Below are positions 11,542 to 23,278 of a stretch of 64,000 nucleotides of DNA, in pieces. The notes under the pieces are model-generated. The model saw nothing but the letters and a program-made list of their open reading frames with translations, did no database searches and was not told the origin of the DNA. Source of the DNA: Rhabditoides inermis (Eukaryota > Nematoda > Chromadorea > Rhabditida > Rhabditidae); contig CAWZYM010000174.1 in the NCBI GenBank assembly GCA_963966185.1, forward strand, positions 403,501 to 467,500, in the 5' to 3' direction. Both the position numbers and the translations under genes were made by a program. The first letter of the stretch is position 1. Each line of letters begins with the position of its first letter.

Positions 11542-11684
11542 CTAAAGTACAAAATGTGAGTTCGTGCTGTTTTTTTTCAACAACAACAAAAAACCGTTGC
11601 AAGACGCGTACAGTATTCGAACGGTGCAGATGAAAACCATGGCGAGACACCGTTCCGTAAATGACCATTGCCGTCCATATTCAG

Positions 11685-12985
11685 GGCAAGAAGCTGTTCC
11701 GAGGCGCGATCGCTATGTCGCCCGATCTGAACTTGTCCAAGCCGGAACATCTACGCAATGTTACCAAGGAGTTCATGAAGAGGACCGGGGTGGGCAGCTC
11801 TCTCTCTCTCTCTCTCCCTCTCCCTCTCTCTCACTCTCTCTCTCTCATTCTCTCTCTCTCCCCTCTCCCTCTCTCTTTCCTCCCCCCTCTCTCTCTCCTA
11901 TCTCTCTCTCTCTCTCTATCCCTCCCTCTCAGTGTTCCCGTCCTCTCCTCACTGGTGTTCTTCGTGACAAGGCAGAGATGGCGTGTCTTCGCACCATGGA
12001 TCAGATGACGCTGCTGCGAATACAGAGGAGGTGGGTAAACAAGTAAACAACAACAAACAATCAAGTAAAAAGAGATGAAAACAAACAAACAAGTAAACAA
12101 ACTGGATGAACGGTTCAGCATGGAAGACGACGACAGCGACCAGCAGTTCTCTGGCTGTCTGCTGATCGGACCGCTGTTCCCGGCAGACGACATTCGAGAC
12201 TTCCAGAGTCAATCATCCGTATGTCATTTGAATTTGAATATGTAATTACATCGTATCACTCTTATTCGTTCATATTGTTGTTCTCACTTATTATACCGTA
12301 GGTACCGTAGACCGTACGCATGTAGGTACCGTCTTGCATTTGAGTAACACTCATCTTCACGTGTTTTTTTTTTCATTTCAGAAAGTCGACCTGGTGATCG
12401 GAAGTACTCTGCATGAGATGGAGGATAAAGTGGATACGAGAGAGGTGGGTGTACAGCACAAAATAGATTGCCCTCTAAACTATAGTTCTATGCACGCAAT
12501 AAGTTACGCGCGGTGGGGTAGATCAGAGGAAGACGGAGAGTCCGCTCTCGGCAATAGCGCGCAAAACAAGAGAGGCAGACGGTTATGACACCGTATTTCG
12601 ATCTGCAAGCTAGGTAGGTAGATCGAAAACTATCGCGCTATATAAGTGTTCTGGATGATTAAGTCAATGTTCCAGTCAATCGAGAACATCTTCTCGATTC
12701 TCGGTCTCCGCAACACGGATGAGCTGATGGAGAAGTACGAGGAGGATTTGGCGAGTGGAGAGTACGGTGGGATACGTAGGATACGAAGGATACGATGTAT
12801 ACGATATATAGTTGAACCAGAAGTTATAGTAGACGGGAACGTAAAGAGAGATATCCAATTTTCCAGCCACAAACCATTCTGCTACCACGTTGGCTTTCTA
12901 CATACGTCACCTCGTGGCTATACGCGCAAAAGATGAGGAGGTTGGTCTCTCTCTCTCTCCCCCCCCCCCCTCTCTCTCTCTCCTA

Positions 12986-13056
<71 letters not shown>

Positions 13057-14274
13057 TTCCCTCCATTCCAGTAGTGGCGGACGCGGCTTTCTCTACAGCT
13101 ATGACATGGAGAATCACTCTAAACACACCGATGATCTCAGCTATGTGATGGGTACGTTTCCACAGCGGGTATATAGACTCGTGCAATTTGATGTGCTTCA
13201 ATGAACCATCCAACGAATTCGATATAAATATATAGCGACAATAATTGAAGCCAAATGAATATAGTAACAAAAAAGAGATTGAGAGGTGAAATCTATTTAC
13301 AGGTGTCCACAAGTTCTCACATGACGAGAATGAACAAGAAATCGCCAAGTTCTACCCCCGCCTCTTCACAAACTTCACGAAAACCGGAGAGCCCTCGCCT
13401 GGTGCGGTTTTTTGTTTGTGTTGTTATCACTTTATCACTTCGCCTCTCGTGCTATCACAGAGCGCCTGTTGCTCGCAGTGAGGATAGTGCAAACCCGGCG
13501 CGCCTCACTCGCTGCGGGCGGAGGAGTGATATAAGTCGCATGCCTCACGCGTCTAACGCGTCTCGTAAGCGGGCTCCCCAGCTCCGCTCGTGTCATATCA
13601 ACGGCACGCGCGGCGTTCTATCGGAGCCGAGAGCGAATGGGATCTGTCAGACTGTGCGGTGGTCACCATACGCCGCCCAGATTGAAAAGACACCCACATT
13701 TTAGCGTAGTATTGCAGTAGCAGTTAGACTCACTTCAAGAAACAGTGGTGTATCGAAGTGGATGTGAAAGAGGTCTTGTTCTTACTGTGATACGCATTGC
13801 AGAGTGGGCGCCCATCGTTCCCGGACTGGACAACTACTTCTCGGTCAAGGTGGACAAGGCTAATGGGGAAGGCGCGAGAATGAAGCTCGGCTATCAGCAC
13901 AAGGTTGCACATTGTAAACACTCATTTTATTCTCCATTTTCTTCTCTCAGATCATCTCGTACTGGCAGAAGATGCTGGCCTACGACGACGCGTTGACCAA
14001 GGCGAAGCTGGCAAAGCAAACCGTGGCTGGATTCAGAGACCTTGACGTGGTCCCGTCGGACGTTACCGTCAATCCGTCTGTGGACCACCTCCATTCTCCC
14101 TCTTTCTGGCCGTACTTCTCGTTCTCTCGCTTCTTCATGTTCATGTGCGTCTTCCTCATCGGCTATGCGGCCGGAAGGCTGTGGTGGAGAGACAGGGAGG
14201 AGCGACAGGGCTATGTGGTGCTCGAGGATGTCGGGTATCAACACAATCAACACGAGAAGACCGGCATTTTCTAG
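11685..14274 (+). pseudogene. Carboxylesterase C-terminal half, decapitated and frameshifted (copy B)
   Basis: It has one more 5' exon than seen in copy A (11685-11789, GKKLFRGAIAMSP, the segment just after the nucleophile in this family). Then come exons at 11933, 12119, 12382, 12676, 12867, 13072, 13303, 13803 and 13951-14274. Upstream of 11685 is the cassette junction, so the nucleophile Ser half is absent. The fifth exon of the copy-A set is 74 nt here rather than 70: a duplicated ATAC near 12901 turns AFYVTSW into a wrong frame that meets a TAG at the next exon. The last exon with the membrane segment is still open. Confidence 0.85.
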
Positions 14275-14336
14275 ACATTCATATGCAATAATACATGATA
14301 AATTCATAACTACTTCATCAATCACTTTATCATTGC

Positions 14337-14811
14337 TCAATGCACGGCTGGCTTCTTGCACACGTAGTCGGTGTTGGTGTCGCAAGTGTGCGGCTGCCAT
14401 CTCCACTCGGGCTTCAGCCCAGTAGGGTCGTCGGTCCACAACTGAAAACAGTTGAATCTTCCACAAATATTTCAATTTCATCCACACGCTGCTTACTGAT
14501 GAATTTGTTGTCCAAGCCTGGACAGTTGTCAAATGTGGATTTCAACCCACATGAACGCATGCGTGGTCTCGGAACGCGTCGGGCACGCTGCTGAATCCGT
14601 AGGCGATGTAGTCGAGGTCGGACCCGTCCGTCCACTGCCACTTGTGCCCGTCGTATTTCAGTCCGATGCGCGCGTGGCGGAAGTGGAAGCGAGGGTACGT
14701 GCGAGATTGACCCAAAGCGATCAGGCCTGCATTTCGATATCATCACAAAGTGTGCAGCTTTGTGTTGCGATCACGTCATCATCATAATGGAGTGGATGGA
14801 TACAGAGAGAG

Positions 14812-14851
<40 letters not shown>

Positions 14852-15595
14852 TTCTCACCCTGCACGAAGTAGTCCTCGAATATGTTGTGTATGGATGCTT
14901 GATGGGCGCCCTCCGCCGCGCACCTCTCCTCAGCAGCCGAGAAGTTCGCCGCGCCCAGGTTGTAGTGCTGCAAGACAAAGCAAAAGTAGAGGGCAGATTC
15001 AAGTTTTGCTGGCAAAACATCGATTATAAAACGGCTTCTTTATACATAATCGAGTCTGACCTCGCTAAAAAGGTAAAATTATCCTCCTCCGATTCTGAGA
15101 GATTACTCTGCGGAGGAGGTCGAAGGAAGACTATGCGAGTACCGGATTCAAAACCGCGCGCAAAACCACAAGAACGAAATCCATTCCGATTGTGGATAGA
15201 TCTATGTAGAGCTACAACAATGTTTCAGAGTAGTATAATATTGTTACCTTATAGCAACTGTCAGTGTGCTCGAAATATGACCAAGATGGTTCGCAGTGAC
15301 CGGACGAGTTCTGGAAACAAAAATACACAAATGAAGGATTTTGTAGTCATACCACACTCGGTGTCTCTGTTGTTGTTTCGTAGGGAACAGTTGTCGTCAC
15401 CATGTTCGACACGCTCGCAACGGAACAGAGGAACGGCAGCGCACCCTGAAGGTAGTCATACATAGGTATTGGTTGTTTCATAGTTATAATCACCGAACAA
15501 TCAGCGACGCTCCACTCTCCGCTGGCAGTCGCCATCGATACGCACTCGCCGGCCGGAGAGTAAGGCTGGCCTGGAATCTGTTAGGGTGAAGGAGA

Positions 15596-15639
<44 letters not shown>

Positions 15640-16416
15640 GGAGAGAGAGAGGGAGAGGGACGCACCCCTTTTCCAGTTCGCGAACACGACCACCGTGTTG
15701 TCCGTCCACCGCCATATCTCCTGACTCGCGTTGTTCGTCGCTCCTATCCACACGTTCGCGGCGAACGCGGAGGCCTTGCCTGTAAAGTAAAGATAGTTAT
15801 TTTCAAAGTTGTTTTATCAGCAGATTTATGTTATACAACCGTCGACCTAGCCAATAAGGAGATTGAACAAAATGAAAATGTCCTAACCTCTTACTCGTTG
15901 CGAATGCAAGGTTTTTCGCTAACAATTTAGCGAAATTCCTCGCATTGTCAACGCGATGTCAGGATCAACCCGAAATGTTCGCAAACCGCCTGTGTTTGAC
16001 TGATCTCTACGCGTTCCCCCCCCCCCCCCCCCCCCACCCGCAATGAGTGAGTTGTCGTATCCGGTGTTGATGGCTGTGAGATGTCCCCCTGCAGCCACAC
16101 ACTGCAGTTCGGCAGCCACGAACGAGAGCGCAGTGGCGTGGTACTTAATAGAGAATTCAATCAGTTTTTCATTTCAACATTTATCCGGTATCGCATTATG
16201 TGCGCATAGCTCAGATTCGAACAACGTACTTTTTACACAGAGTGTTTCAAGTGCGAATACCCACATGTTTGGTATGCATTCATGATAAATGATAGTAGCA
16301 AAACAAGGCATGCATACCGTATAGCACCTCTGTGTCAGCTCGTTGTAGACCGCACCGGGCAGGCAGGAATCCGCCCAGGCGAGGCCGCAGAGACCGAGAA
16401 GCATCCAGACCAGCAT
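14337..16416 (-). CDS. Secreted protein with two C-type lectin domains (copy B)
   Basis: Same nine-exon structure as the lectin at 6014-8103, with every splice site and phase kept. First exon 16318-16416 (signal MLVWMLLGLCGLAWA), last codon at 14337. Differences are few: a Val-to-Met change in the signal peptide, Thr/Lys and Thr/Ser changes near WQWTDG, and GALPFLC with Asn-Met in the linker. The intron after CTLD1 is only about 50 bp. The gene is intact although both neighbours in this copy are broken. Function as for copy A. Confidence 0.87.
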
Positions 16417-17009
16417 GGCTGAGTGAGTGACCTCGTGTTGTCGAAGGCGTCTATTTGTACCTCTCGTCCGTATCTGCGTTTTGTTATCGTCTTACGCCCT
16501 TTTTCCGCCGCGCGATTTTTCACGCAATCGGTACTAGCCACAAATCGCGCAAATCTGTGGAGGTCGGTGTCTTTAGATAACGCTACTCTTCTCGAAAGAG
16601 GATTGTGAAATACGCCTATGCTTTCGGAACTTTTGTGAGTTGCATAGTGATAAATCGATGTCTACATAGTGTTCCCATTTAGTTTGAGGCAATCCTATAC
16701 ACCAAAATTGGGTCAACCGCAAGTAACCGCTAGCTAATGCGGAGTGAGAGAGCGAGTGAGTGAGAAGAAAAAAGAAAGAGAGACGGGCTCTCACAACACA
16801 TAATTCCATTTCCTTTCCTTCTTCTGACTCTCTTTCATGTACATACTAGTAAACTAGCACGTATCCTCCCGCTTTCTTCGCACGTAATGCAGCCAATAAT
16901 GACACGTTTTTTTTCATGGCTCATCTAGTATTTCATTCAGCCTTGCAGTCTCTTGCGACACTATGAAATGGAAAATCATAACATCATTAAACATTGTTGC
17001 TGTGTCAAT

Positions 17010-17134
17010 CCTAGACCACAACGGACTCCGTACTCCCGGCGCTTCTCATTATAACACCCGAGGACCCATGCATACACTATTGTATATGTTCATGAAATGC
17101 GATTCCGGATAAAGTATTTGATTTGATTTGATTT
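17010..17134 (+). mobile_element. 5'-truncated non-LTR retrotransposon tail in methyltransferase exon 1
   Basis: This 125-bp insert is absent from copies A and C. It is flanked by an 11-bp target duplication, GCTGTGTCAAT, at 16999-17009 and 17135-17145. It ends in short ATTTG-type repeats (TTTGATTTGATTTGATTT), as RTE/CR1-like LINEs often do. No coding sequence remains. Confidence 0.85.
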
Positions 17135-17536
17135 GCTGTGTCAATAGCGATACTTTTCCTGGTGAGTTCATTTCTGTGAACAATAGGATAACTGCATAAC
17201 ATTGTTTCAGGCAATCGCATTTCGTAAAACCTCGCATTCATTCTTTCCCGAGCAGATATTGCCACGAGAGGAGTTCGATCGATCGCTGAAAGCAGTAATG
17301 AAGTTGGTTTCTGGAAGCATGACAACTTATAACTGAAAAATCTGAAAGACAACAAGTGACGAATGCATATAGCATGTTTGCAGAGATGGGATTATCCGCG
17401 AGAGATTCTGCTGGCAAGGTGTCTGTTTCAGTGTGGTCGACATGTATAGAGGAAAGCTGCACAAGTGAGTCTTTAAATCAAGTGAGTCAAGTGAGTCACA
17501 AGTGAGTCTTAAGTGACAATTTCACTTAATAATTAT

Positions 17537-17841
17537 ATTATCTTTTAAAAGGACTAGCGTAAGAGTATAGTTTGTGTTATTGTTTATTCGACGTAATGCA
17601 ACAAAACCTCATACATTATTCTATCAATCGAACTAGTCAACAACCTGCTCTTTCTACATTGAAATATAAAAGAGCAATTAGGTTGCATCTCCAAAATGAC
17701 GTTGAAGCATCGACTATTTGTATCTGGTTCAACGGTTCAAGCAGGTTTGTGTACTATTTCGATTGATATTTTTTTGTTGCATTACGTCGAATAAACAATA
17801 ACACAAACTCTACTCTTACGCTTGTCCTTTTAAAAGATAAT
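17537..17841. mobile_element. Inverted-repeat MITE (copy B)
   Basis: Copy of the element at 9087-9391, with both arms present and slightly better matching arms (CTTTTAAAAGGAC). It was inherited through the cassette duplication. Confidence 0.7.
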
Positions 17842-17965
17842 GAATGCACTTTTATTGGATTTCATCGAATTCTAAATTTTTGTAAAATAAGCAAAAAAAA
17901 GCAGTTCAGATGAACCTATTGGAAAATTTGTGAACCGGGTAAAATAATGATGTGCATAACATTTT

Positions 17966-18026
17966 GTCGGCATGCGGAATCGAACCAGAGCCTCGCGAAT
18001 CATAGCGCGCTTCCACTAACGACAGG
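17966..18026 (-). repeat. tRNA-like sequence (copy B)
   Basis: Same A-box/B-box-like piece as 9516-9576, in the same intron of the copied gene. Confidence 0.4.
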
Positions 18027-18989
18027 AATTTTAAAATAAAATTTTGAGATGAAATTCCGTTTCTAGCATGAAAATATGTCATAGAAGCCGATAAACACAT
18101 CTCTATGTGATACGCATCTCGAGTTCAATAGTTATAGCCAGAGTTTGTAAAGCGCGTCAATTCAAAATTTTTCCGATTGCGGATCAATAAAGTTGTCACT
18201 TTAACTTTCTTTTCATGTTTTGTTTATCAGAATTATTTGGAGATTCAATGTTAGTGGTGGGTGGTTTGATAGCACTGACATGCATAACTTGGATCACATA
18301 CAACATACAATCTTAAAATAGGATATATTCTTCAGAAACCACGTGGCTCGCTCGATCCGCATCGGCGGGTTCGAGTCGGCGACACTGGGAGAATCCGTAC
18401 TCCTGCATCCGGATGGTGGGAGTTTCGACAAGCCAAGCTAAACTTGTTATACATATATGTCCCAAACGTAACGTGAGAGGTCACCCCCACATTCGCGAGA
18501 CACTCGCCATTTTGAGACATTCCATGTTTCCAGTCCTCACCCCGTCCTCCCTCGACACAACCCACTGGCGAATGGACGTCGCCGCCCTGCCCGCAGGCTA
18601 CGTGCCAACCATGCTCGCAGCAGCCGCCGCCAGTGGCAAGGTCGTCTTCGAGGTACAGTTTGGGAACTTGGTCTATAGTATTGTTCAGGGAGATATGTAG
18701 TTGGGGCCTACGCGTAAGTGCGTTTGACTACAAAAATGAAGATACTCATATAATACATTCACGCATTATCTTCAGTCTCCCGCCGCCAGTCGTGTGCTCT
18801 CGCTTGGATTGGGTGGAGGCACTCTGGATGCGTTCCTCCTCTCGCGTGCGCCCAATGCTTCGCTCACCTCTGTCGATGTCAATCCCACCACGCGAGAAAT
18901 GGCGAAAAAGTGGTTCGGCATGGATACGATGGACAGGTTGGATTGACTGTGTTTCCTTGTCACTTACACTTAGCACCGATAGTTTACAG

Positions 18990-19444
18990 AGAGAAGTTCC
19001 CGTCAGAACTACTTGTGAGGTAGACCCAATGTCACTCCACCTAGTGTGGAGAGACGACACAGACCACCTATCCCCCCTTAGAACCCTAACACGGACAATA
19101 CACGCGGATGAGATATAGGTTTATCTACATGATCAGATAGGTTGAGAGGGGTCGGTGACGGCACACCGAAGGGTGTCGGATCCATGCCGACTGGCCGCGA
19201 TTGGTCGTCTCGCAGTCTTCTTATACTGGCCAGTGTCGTGGGCGAGAATGCGCGAGGCGGCTCTGCAATCACAACACATGAGTGGAGGAGATGGGATGAT
19301 CTGATACAGCGGGCACTCCCGATGTTATGGGATAATGCATCGAGCGCGAGCGCGATCGATGTTGTGAGAGGCATTCCATCGCATCACAGATGACGTGTAC
19401 AGAGAAATAACCAAATAGGTATTGGCGGAGCACAATACCTTACA
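18990..19444. mobile_element. 455-bp insertion of unknown type in methyltransferase intron (copy B)
   Basis: It is absent from A (10532/10533) and C (30065). It is flanked by ACAG at 18986-18989 and 19445-19448, a possible 4-bp target duplication. There are no inverted ends and no convincing ORF. It is GC-richer than its surroundings. It could be a SINE or a truncated LINE. Confidence 0.5.
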
Positions 19445-20187
19445 ACAGACATTCTATCGTCATAATGGACGCTGCTCGATTTCTCGAAGAGGCGGTGGAG
19501 AAAAATGAGCGGAAAGTATATCTACGATATTTTCCTCAAACTCAACTTTTTCAGCTATTCTGTAATCTTCAGTGATGTTTGCGACAATTCGCCGGAAGAA
19601 AGTATTATCTGTCCTATCATGTTGGTTTCAGTTTTATAAAAATATGAACTACAATACCACAGTAACGCTCAAAGTACAGGTCCCTACAAACGTCACACAC
19701 GCTTTGGAATACGAAAAAGCTGCTGGAACCTGACGGTTAGTAAGAACCAAAAAGAATCAAAGAATGTGCGAAACAACGTCCTTTCAAGGTGTTCTCATTG
19801 TAAATCTTCTGATCAACAGCAATCTCATGTTTGATAGACGATTAGAAATACTACGGGAGGTACGTATGAGAGACGACATCAAGAAATCGACGAGTTTCAG
19901 TTTATGAATCGACATCAAGAGTTTTTCGATTACTGCGACGTTGTGAGAGTGAACGGGAGATTAAATATGGTGGTGCTACATTTATAAAATTAGATAATCT
20001 AATTTCAGATTCTTGTCTGTTCCGATTATGAAGTCAGCGAAAACGTGGAAGAGCATTTGGGAAATTTCGAATCGAACTATAGACGATAAAAAAATTCTAT
20101 TGTTGCTGCCACAAAGCATGAAAAACACATATGCAAAAATGGACAAGAATGAATGTCGATAGTGTTCACCAAAACCCTTGACACCGT

Positions 20188-20457
20188 CTAGAAATAGCAC
20201 ATTACTTCGCTGTGGATGTATTTGGAATCCTTCTTTCTGTTGTCCACTTCTTTTGAGTCACTTGTGAGAACAGAATCCGTCTTTGCTGCAATTGGAATAT
20301 CTAACACATCTTCGATACACGGACGTACGATTGCTGAGCTGGAATATCGGGCGTGTACCGCAGGGTCGTCCAGTGAAACAGTAGCCTATGAAGTTGCCCA
20401 ACTGTGCGCCCACTACTGCCCTGATTTTAGTGAAATGCTGATACTTCTTCAACAATC
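20188..20457 (-). pseudogene. Detached last exon of the LCYF-tail secreted family (copy B)
   Basis: Identical in layout to 11272-11541, with the same 4 extra bases and the same loss of all upstream exons. Confidence 0.75.
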
Positions 20458-20747
20458 CTAAAGTACAAAATGTGAGTTCGTGCTGTTTTTTTTCAACAAC
20501 AACAAAAAACCGTTGCAAGACGCGTACAGTATTCGAACGGTGCAGATGAAAACCATGGCGAGACACCGTTCCGTAAATGACCATTGCCGTCCATATTCAG
20601 GGCAAGAAGCTGTTCCGAGGCGCGATCGCTATGTCGCCCGATCTGAACTTGTCCAAGCCGGAACATCTACGCAATGTTACCAAGGAGTTCATGAAGAGGA
20701 CCGGGGTGGGCAGCTCTCTCTCTCTCTCTCTCTCCCTCTCTCTCACT

Positions 20748-21597
20748 CGTTGCTGATCCCATCCAGCATGTGCCTGATTTCGAGCGTTCGTGTGTTCCCC
20801 CTGTGTCCACTGCTCGGCTTTCCTCTCACGCACTTGTTGCGCTATGCTCGTCAAAAGACCTTCGTAAGTCAGACTCTGTCAGTGGTTCTGCAAAGGCAAT
20901 GTCTACTTCTTCCGATCTGTTTGTGTTGTGCATTGGTTCGTGCGTGGGTATTTCCGGTGGCGTGTGTCTCGGCCCAAGCCGGACGGCGTCCTCTCGGCCC
21001 CGCTTATTGATTGGTGACACATCGCATTTCGATCTGCGATATATCGATTATCGTATCGCATTTGGTGGTGTATGTTTTACGCGATTGGGTGTGACTGTGA
21101 TTGCCCGGGATTGTGGATGTCTCACTGGTCCCCTCCAGTGTTCCCCTTTCCTCCTCTCATGGTCCGCTACGATTTGTATTGACTGCCCCCGCGAGAACGA
21201 GATCACCGGTCGAAAGACTGATACAGTTGTCCCCCCTCTGGTGTATGAGGTATATATAGTTGACCCCCCTCTGGTGTATGAGGTATATACAGTTGACCCC
21301 CCTCTGGTGTATGAGGTATATACAGTTGTCCCCCCTCTGGTGTATGAGGTATATACAGTTGTCCCCCCTCTGGTGTATGAGGAAAATACAGTTGTCCCCC
21401 CTCTGGTGTATGAGGAATATACTGATTTCCCCCCTCTGGTGTATGAGGAAACGAAATTCGATCCACCTCTGATAAAGGAGGCAAAAGGATATGATTGGAT
21501 AACATTGACTGCGAGCCAATGGCTACAGTACATTTATCTATTCTGCAATGATCTGATTGTGAGACTAGTGGTTGGAGTGATTTACCCTCAAAAATGA
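20748..21597 (+). other. Open frame with in-frame 33-bp minisatellite and hydrophobic C-terminus
   Basis: A frame is open from the CT tract through to 21597 (275 aa from the GTG at 20770; no ATG is evident at the start). It has a Ser/Cys-rich N-terminal part, eight 11-residue repeats of the type VPPLVYEVYTV (21226-21489), then a hydrophobic end (WLQYIYLFCNDLIVRLVVGVIY). The 33-bp period is a multiple of three, and frames on the minus strand are also open here, so the long frame may be a repeat artefact. The block is absent from copies A and B. It may be the 5' part of the LINE whose 3' end follows at 22148. Confidence 0.4.
21226..21489 (+). repeat. 33-bp minisatellite, eight copies
   Basis: Unit starts at 21226, 21259, 21292, 21325, 21358, 21391, 21424 and 21457. 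The core is CCCCCCTCTGGTGTATGAGG. The last copy is degenerate. Variants at the boundary (GTTGT/GTTGA/GATTT) show partial homogenisation. Confidence 0.95.
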
Positions 21598-22147
21598 GTA
21601 TCCGCGGAGAAAAGTAGAATTAGAATTCTGTAAATTAGTTATGCGGAATAAATCAATGATGGTAAAGCATAACATTCGTGGTGTGTCTGATGTTCTATCA
21701 CTAATCAAGTAAATCTAATAATTATGGCGCGCCAAACTAGAACTGTCTGCTACTGTGCCTCTCTCTTGTCTCTCACCCACTGACCCACAGTCGCCGCCTC
21801 TCTCGCCTCTCTCTTACCCGCTGACCCACAGTCGCGCATTGTCTGCGCCCCCTATTATTTTCGCACTGATTGCCGCTGCCACATCTACTCTTCCCCCGCA
21901 TATTCTCCTCGCAACGGCTCTTCCATATGAGTTATCTGTTATTTCGATCATTATTTTATAATATTTACTAACTAGTATATGTTTGTTGTTGTCCTTGTCT
22001 TATATGTTTGTGTTAACCTCTCATGCGTGGTCATCTCTGATGAGTGCTCCGCCTCGCATGAGACTGTCCGAACAATCCAGTCAGGTGAAAGGAGCCGAAA
22101 CTGGATTGTTCTTCATGTATTTCTTATCACAACTCCCCCTTTTTCTA
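21598..22147. other. Non-coding block between minisatellite ORF and LINE tail
   Basis: It contains a duplicated CTGACCCACAGTCGC-type motif (about 21778 and 21818) and two perfect inverted repeats: CTCATGCG/CGCATGAG, and an 11-bp pair GAACAATCCAG/CTGGATTGTTC near 22069 and 22101. I recognise no gene. At 22148 it switches to LINE sequence in mid-ORF. Confidence 0.5.
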
Positions 22148-23278
22148 ATTGAGAGAATGAGTACCGAATATTCGATGATCGGAAACAATTTTGACATGTT
22201 TGTGCAAGACAATCGAAATGTGAAAATTCTGCGAGGCAAATTGCCGCAGGCAGTAACTGAGAGTGCGATTGAGTGGAGACACCGAGCATTGCTCGATAAT
22301 CTTCCTCTGAAAGGATCGAGATTCAATTCGAAGAATGCAGAATCAGACAAGATGTGCTCTGTGTGCAACGAGAGAAAGATTGAGACGCTTGCTCACGTGC
22401 TCAATGGGTGTGAGGCTCATTTGAAAACGGGAGTGACGGACAGGCATAACAACATTCAAGACATAATAGTGGCTGCTGCGGAAAAGAGCGCAGTGAATCA
22501 AAATGCTTGGATTGAGACTGATACGCGCAATGCGATAGATGGAGGAAACCTCCGCCCCGACATTGTGCTAAAAAGAGAGAGTGAAAAAGAAGTGGTGATA
22601 GTGGATGTGCGTGTCTCTTTTGGAAAGGGAATCGAGTCATTCCACAACGCCGCTGCTGATAAGATCGATAAGTACACTGTTATTGCTGAAACATATAAAG
22701 GGCTGGGATACAAAGTGTCTCTTCACCCTTTCCTTGTCAGTTCTCTCGGTGACTATTGGAAAGAGAATGATAGTGCGATGAAAGCTCTTGGAATTCCAAA
22801 GACGGAGTGGAATGACTTGATTAGTCAGATCCAATGCGAGACTCTTGAGTTTTCAAAAGCTATATATTACTTGCATACATTGGGGGAGAGTTACAACCCA
22901 AAATATGGAAATACTAGACCAGAAAAGGCACTGAAGATGATTGCGAGATACAAAGAAAGATACGAGAGAACCCGACTACAGCGAGAAGTTGGGCAGTGAG
23001 ATAAGCAATCTGGTCATGTCACAATACAACACTGATACTGTACTCGTGTAGGGCTGTCTCTCTCCCCGCGACAAGGGGACCAAGAGAGCTGTCCGATAGT
23101 GCGCGATACAGCCGGCCGCCGCCCCGCTCGCCCGACGCCTCGAGGATGCTGCGACCAAGCTTCTGCTGCTGAGGGACCAACGACGGACGCGGCCGGACCC
23201 AAGTCATTTGCCAACTACCCAAGATAAACTCCAAACTCCCACAATGCCATACGATTTGAGATAAATCATTTCAATCAT
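22148..23278 (+). mobile_element. 3' fragment of the RLE-type LINE (copy C)
   Basis: Matches 2431-3562 with no length change (constant offset 19717). The ORF part, 22148-22999, retains the CCHC knuckle and the RPD...D endonuclease motif but none of the RT. The frame reads into upstream non-LINE sequence back to 21983. The 3' junction with the CT tract is the same as in copy A. Confidence 0.9.

Larger units (their letters stand above)
3563..11572. repeat. Tandem cassette copy A (esterase, lectin, methyltransferase, family tail)
   Basis: First of three long near-identical direct repeats. Corresponding points in A and B lie about 8.3-8.9 kb apart; those in B and C lie about 11.1-11.4 kb apart. 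The offset drifts because of insertions. The left edge is the LINE junction. The right edge is the join of the minus-strand family tail to an esterase exon near 11570, which recurs near 20486. Confidence 0.9.
16963..20089 (+). pseudogene. SAM methyltransferase, disrupted by LINE insertion (copy B)
   Basis: Homologous to 8649-11173. Exon 1 (ATG at 16963) is broken after the codons for IVAVS by a 125-bp retrotransposon tail with an in-frame stop. A 455-bp insert enlarges the intron before the exon at 19449. The extra A after the MDAARF exon is also present. The SAM motif exon (18776-18936, LSLGLGGGTLDAF) is unchanged. Confidence 0.85.
11573..20488. repeat. Tandem cassette copy B (8916 bp)
   Basis: Begins and ends at the same artificial join between the family tail and an esterase 5' intron (11570 and 20486). 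This gives an exact 8916-bp period for the downstream part. It carries three copy-specific insertions: a 125-bp LINE tail, a 455-bp unknown insert and a 4-bp duplication. Confidence 0.9.

Noticed and set aside
22037..22110. Hammerhead-ribozyme-like core pieces (CTGATGAG and CGAAAC) with two hairpins
   Set aside because: The 11-bp stem after CGAAAC pairs with sequence lying inside the would-be stem II, and no cleavage site is in the right order, so the three-way junction cannot form.
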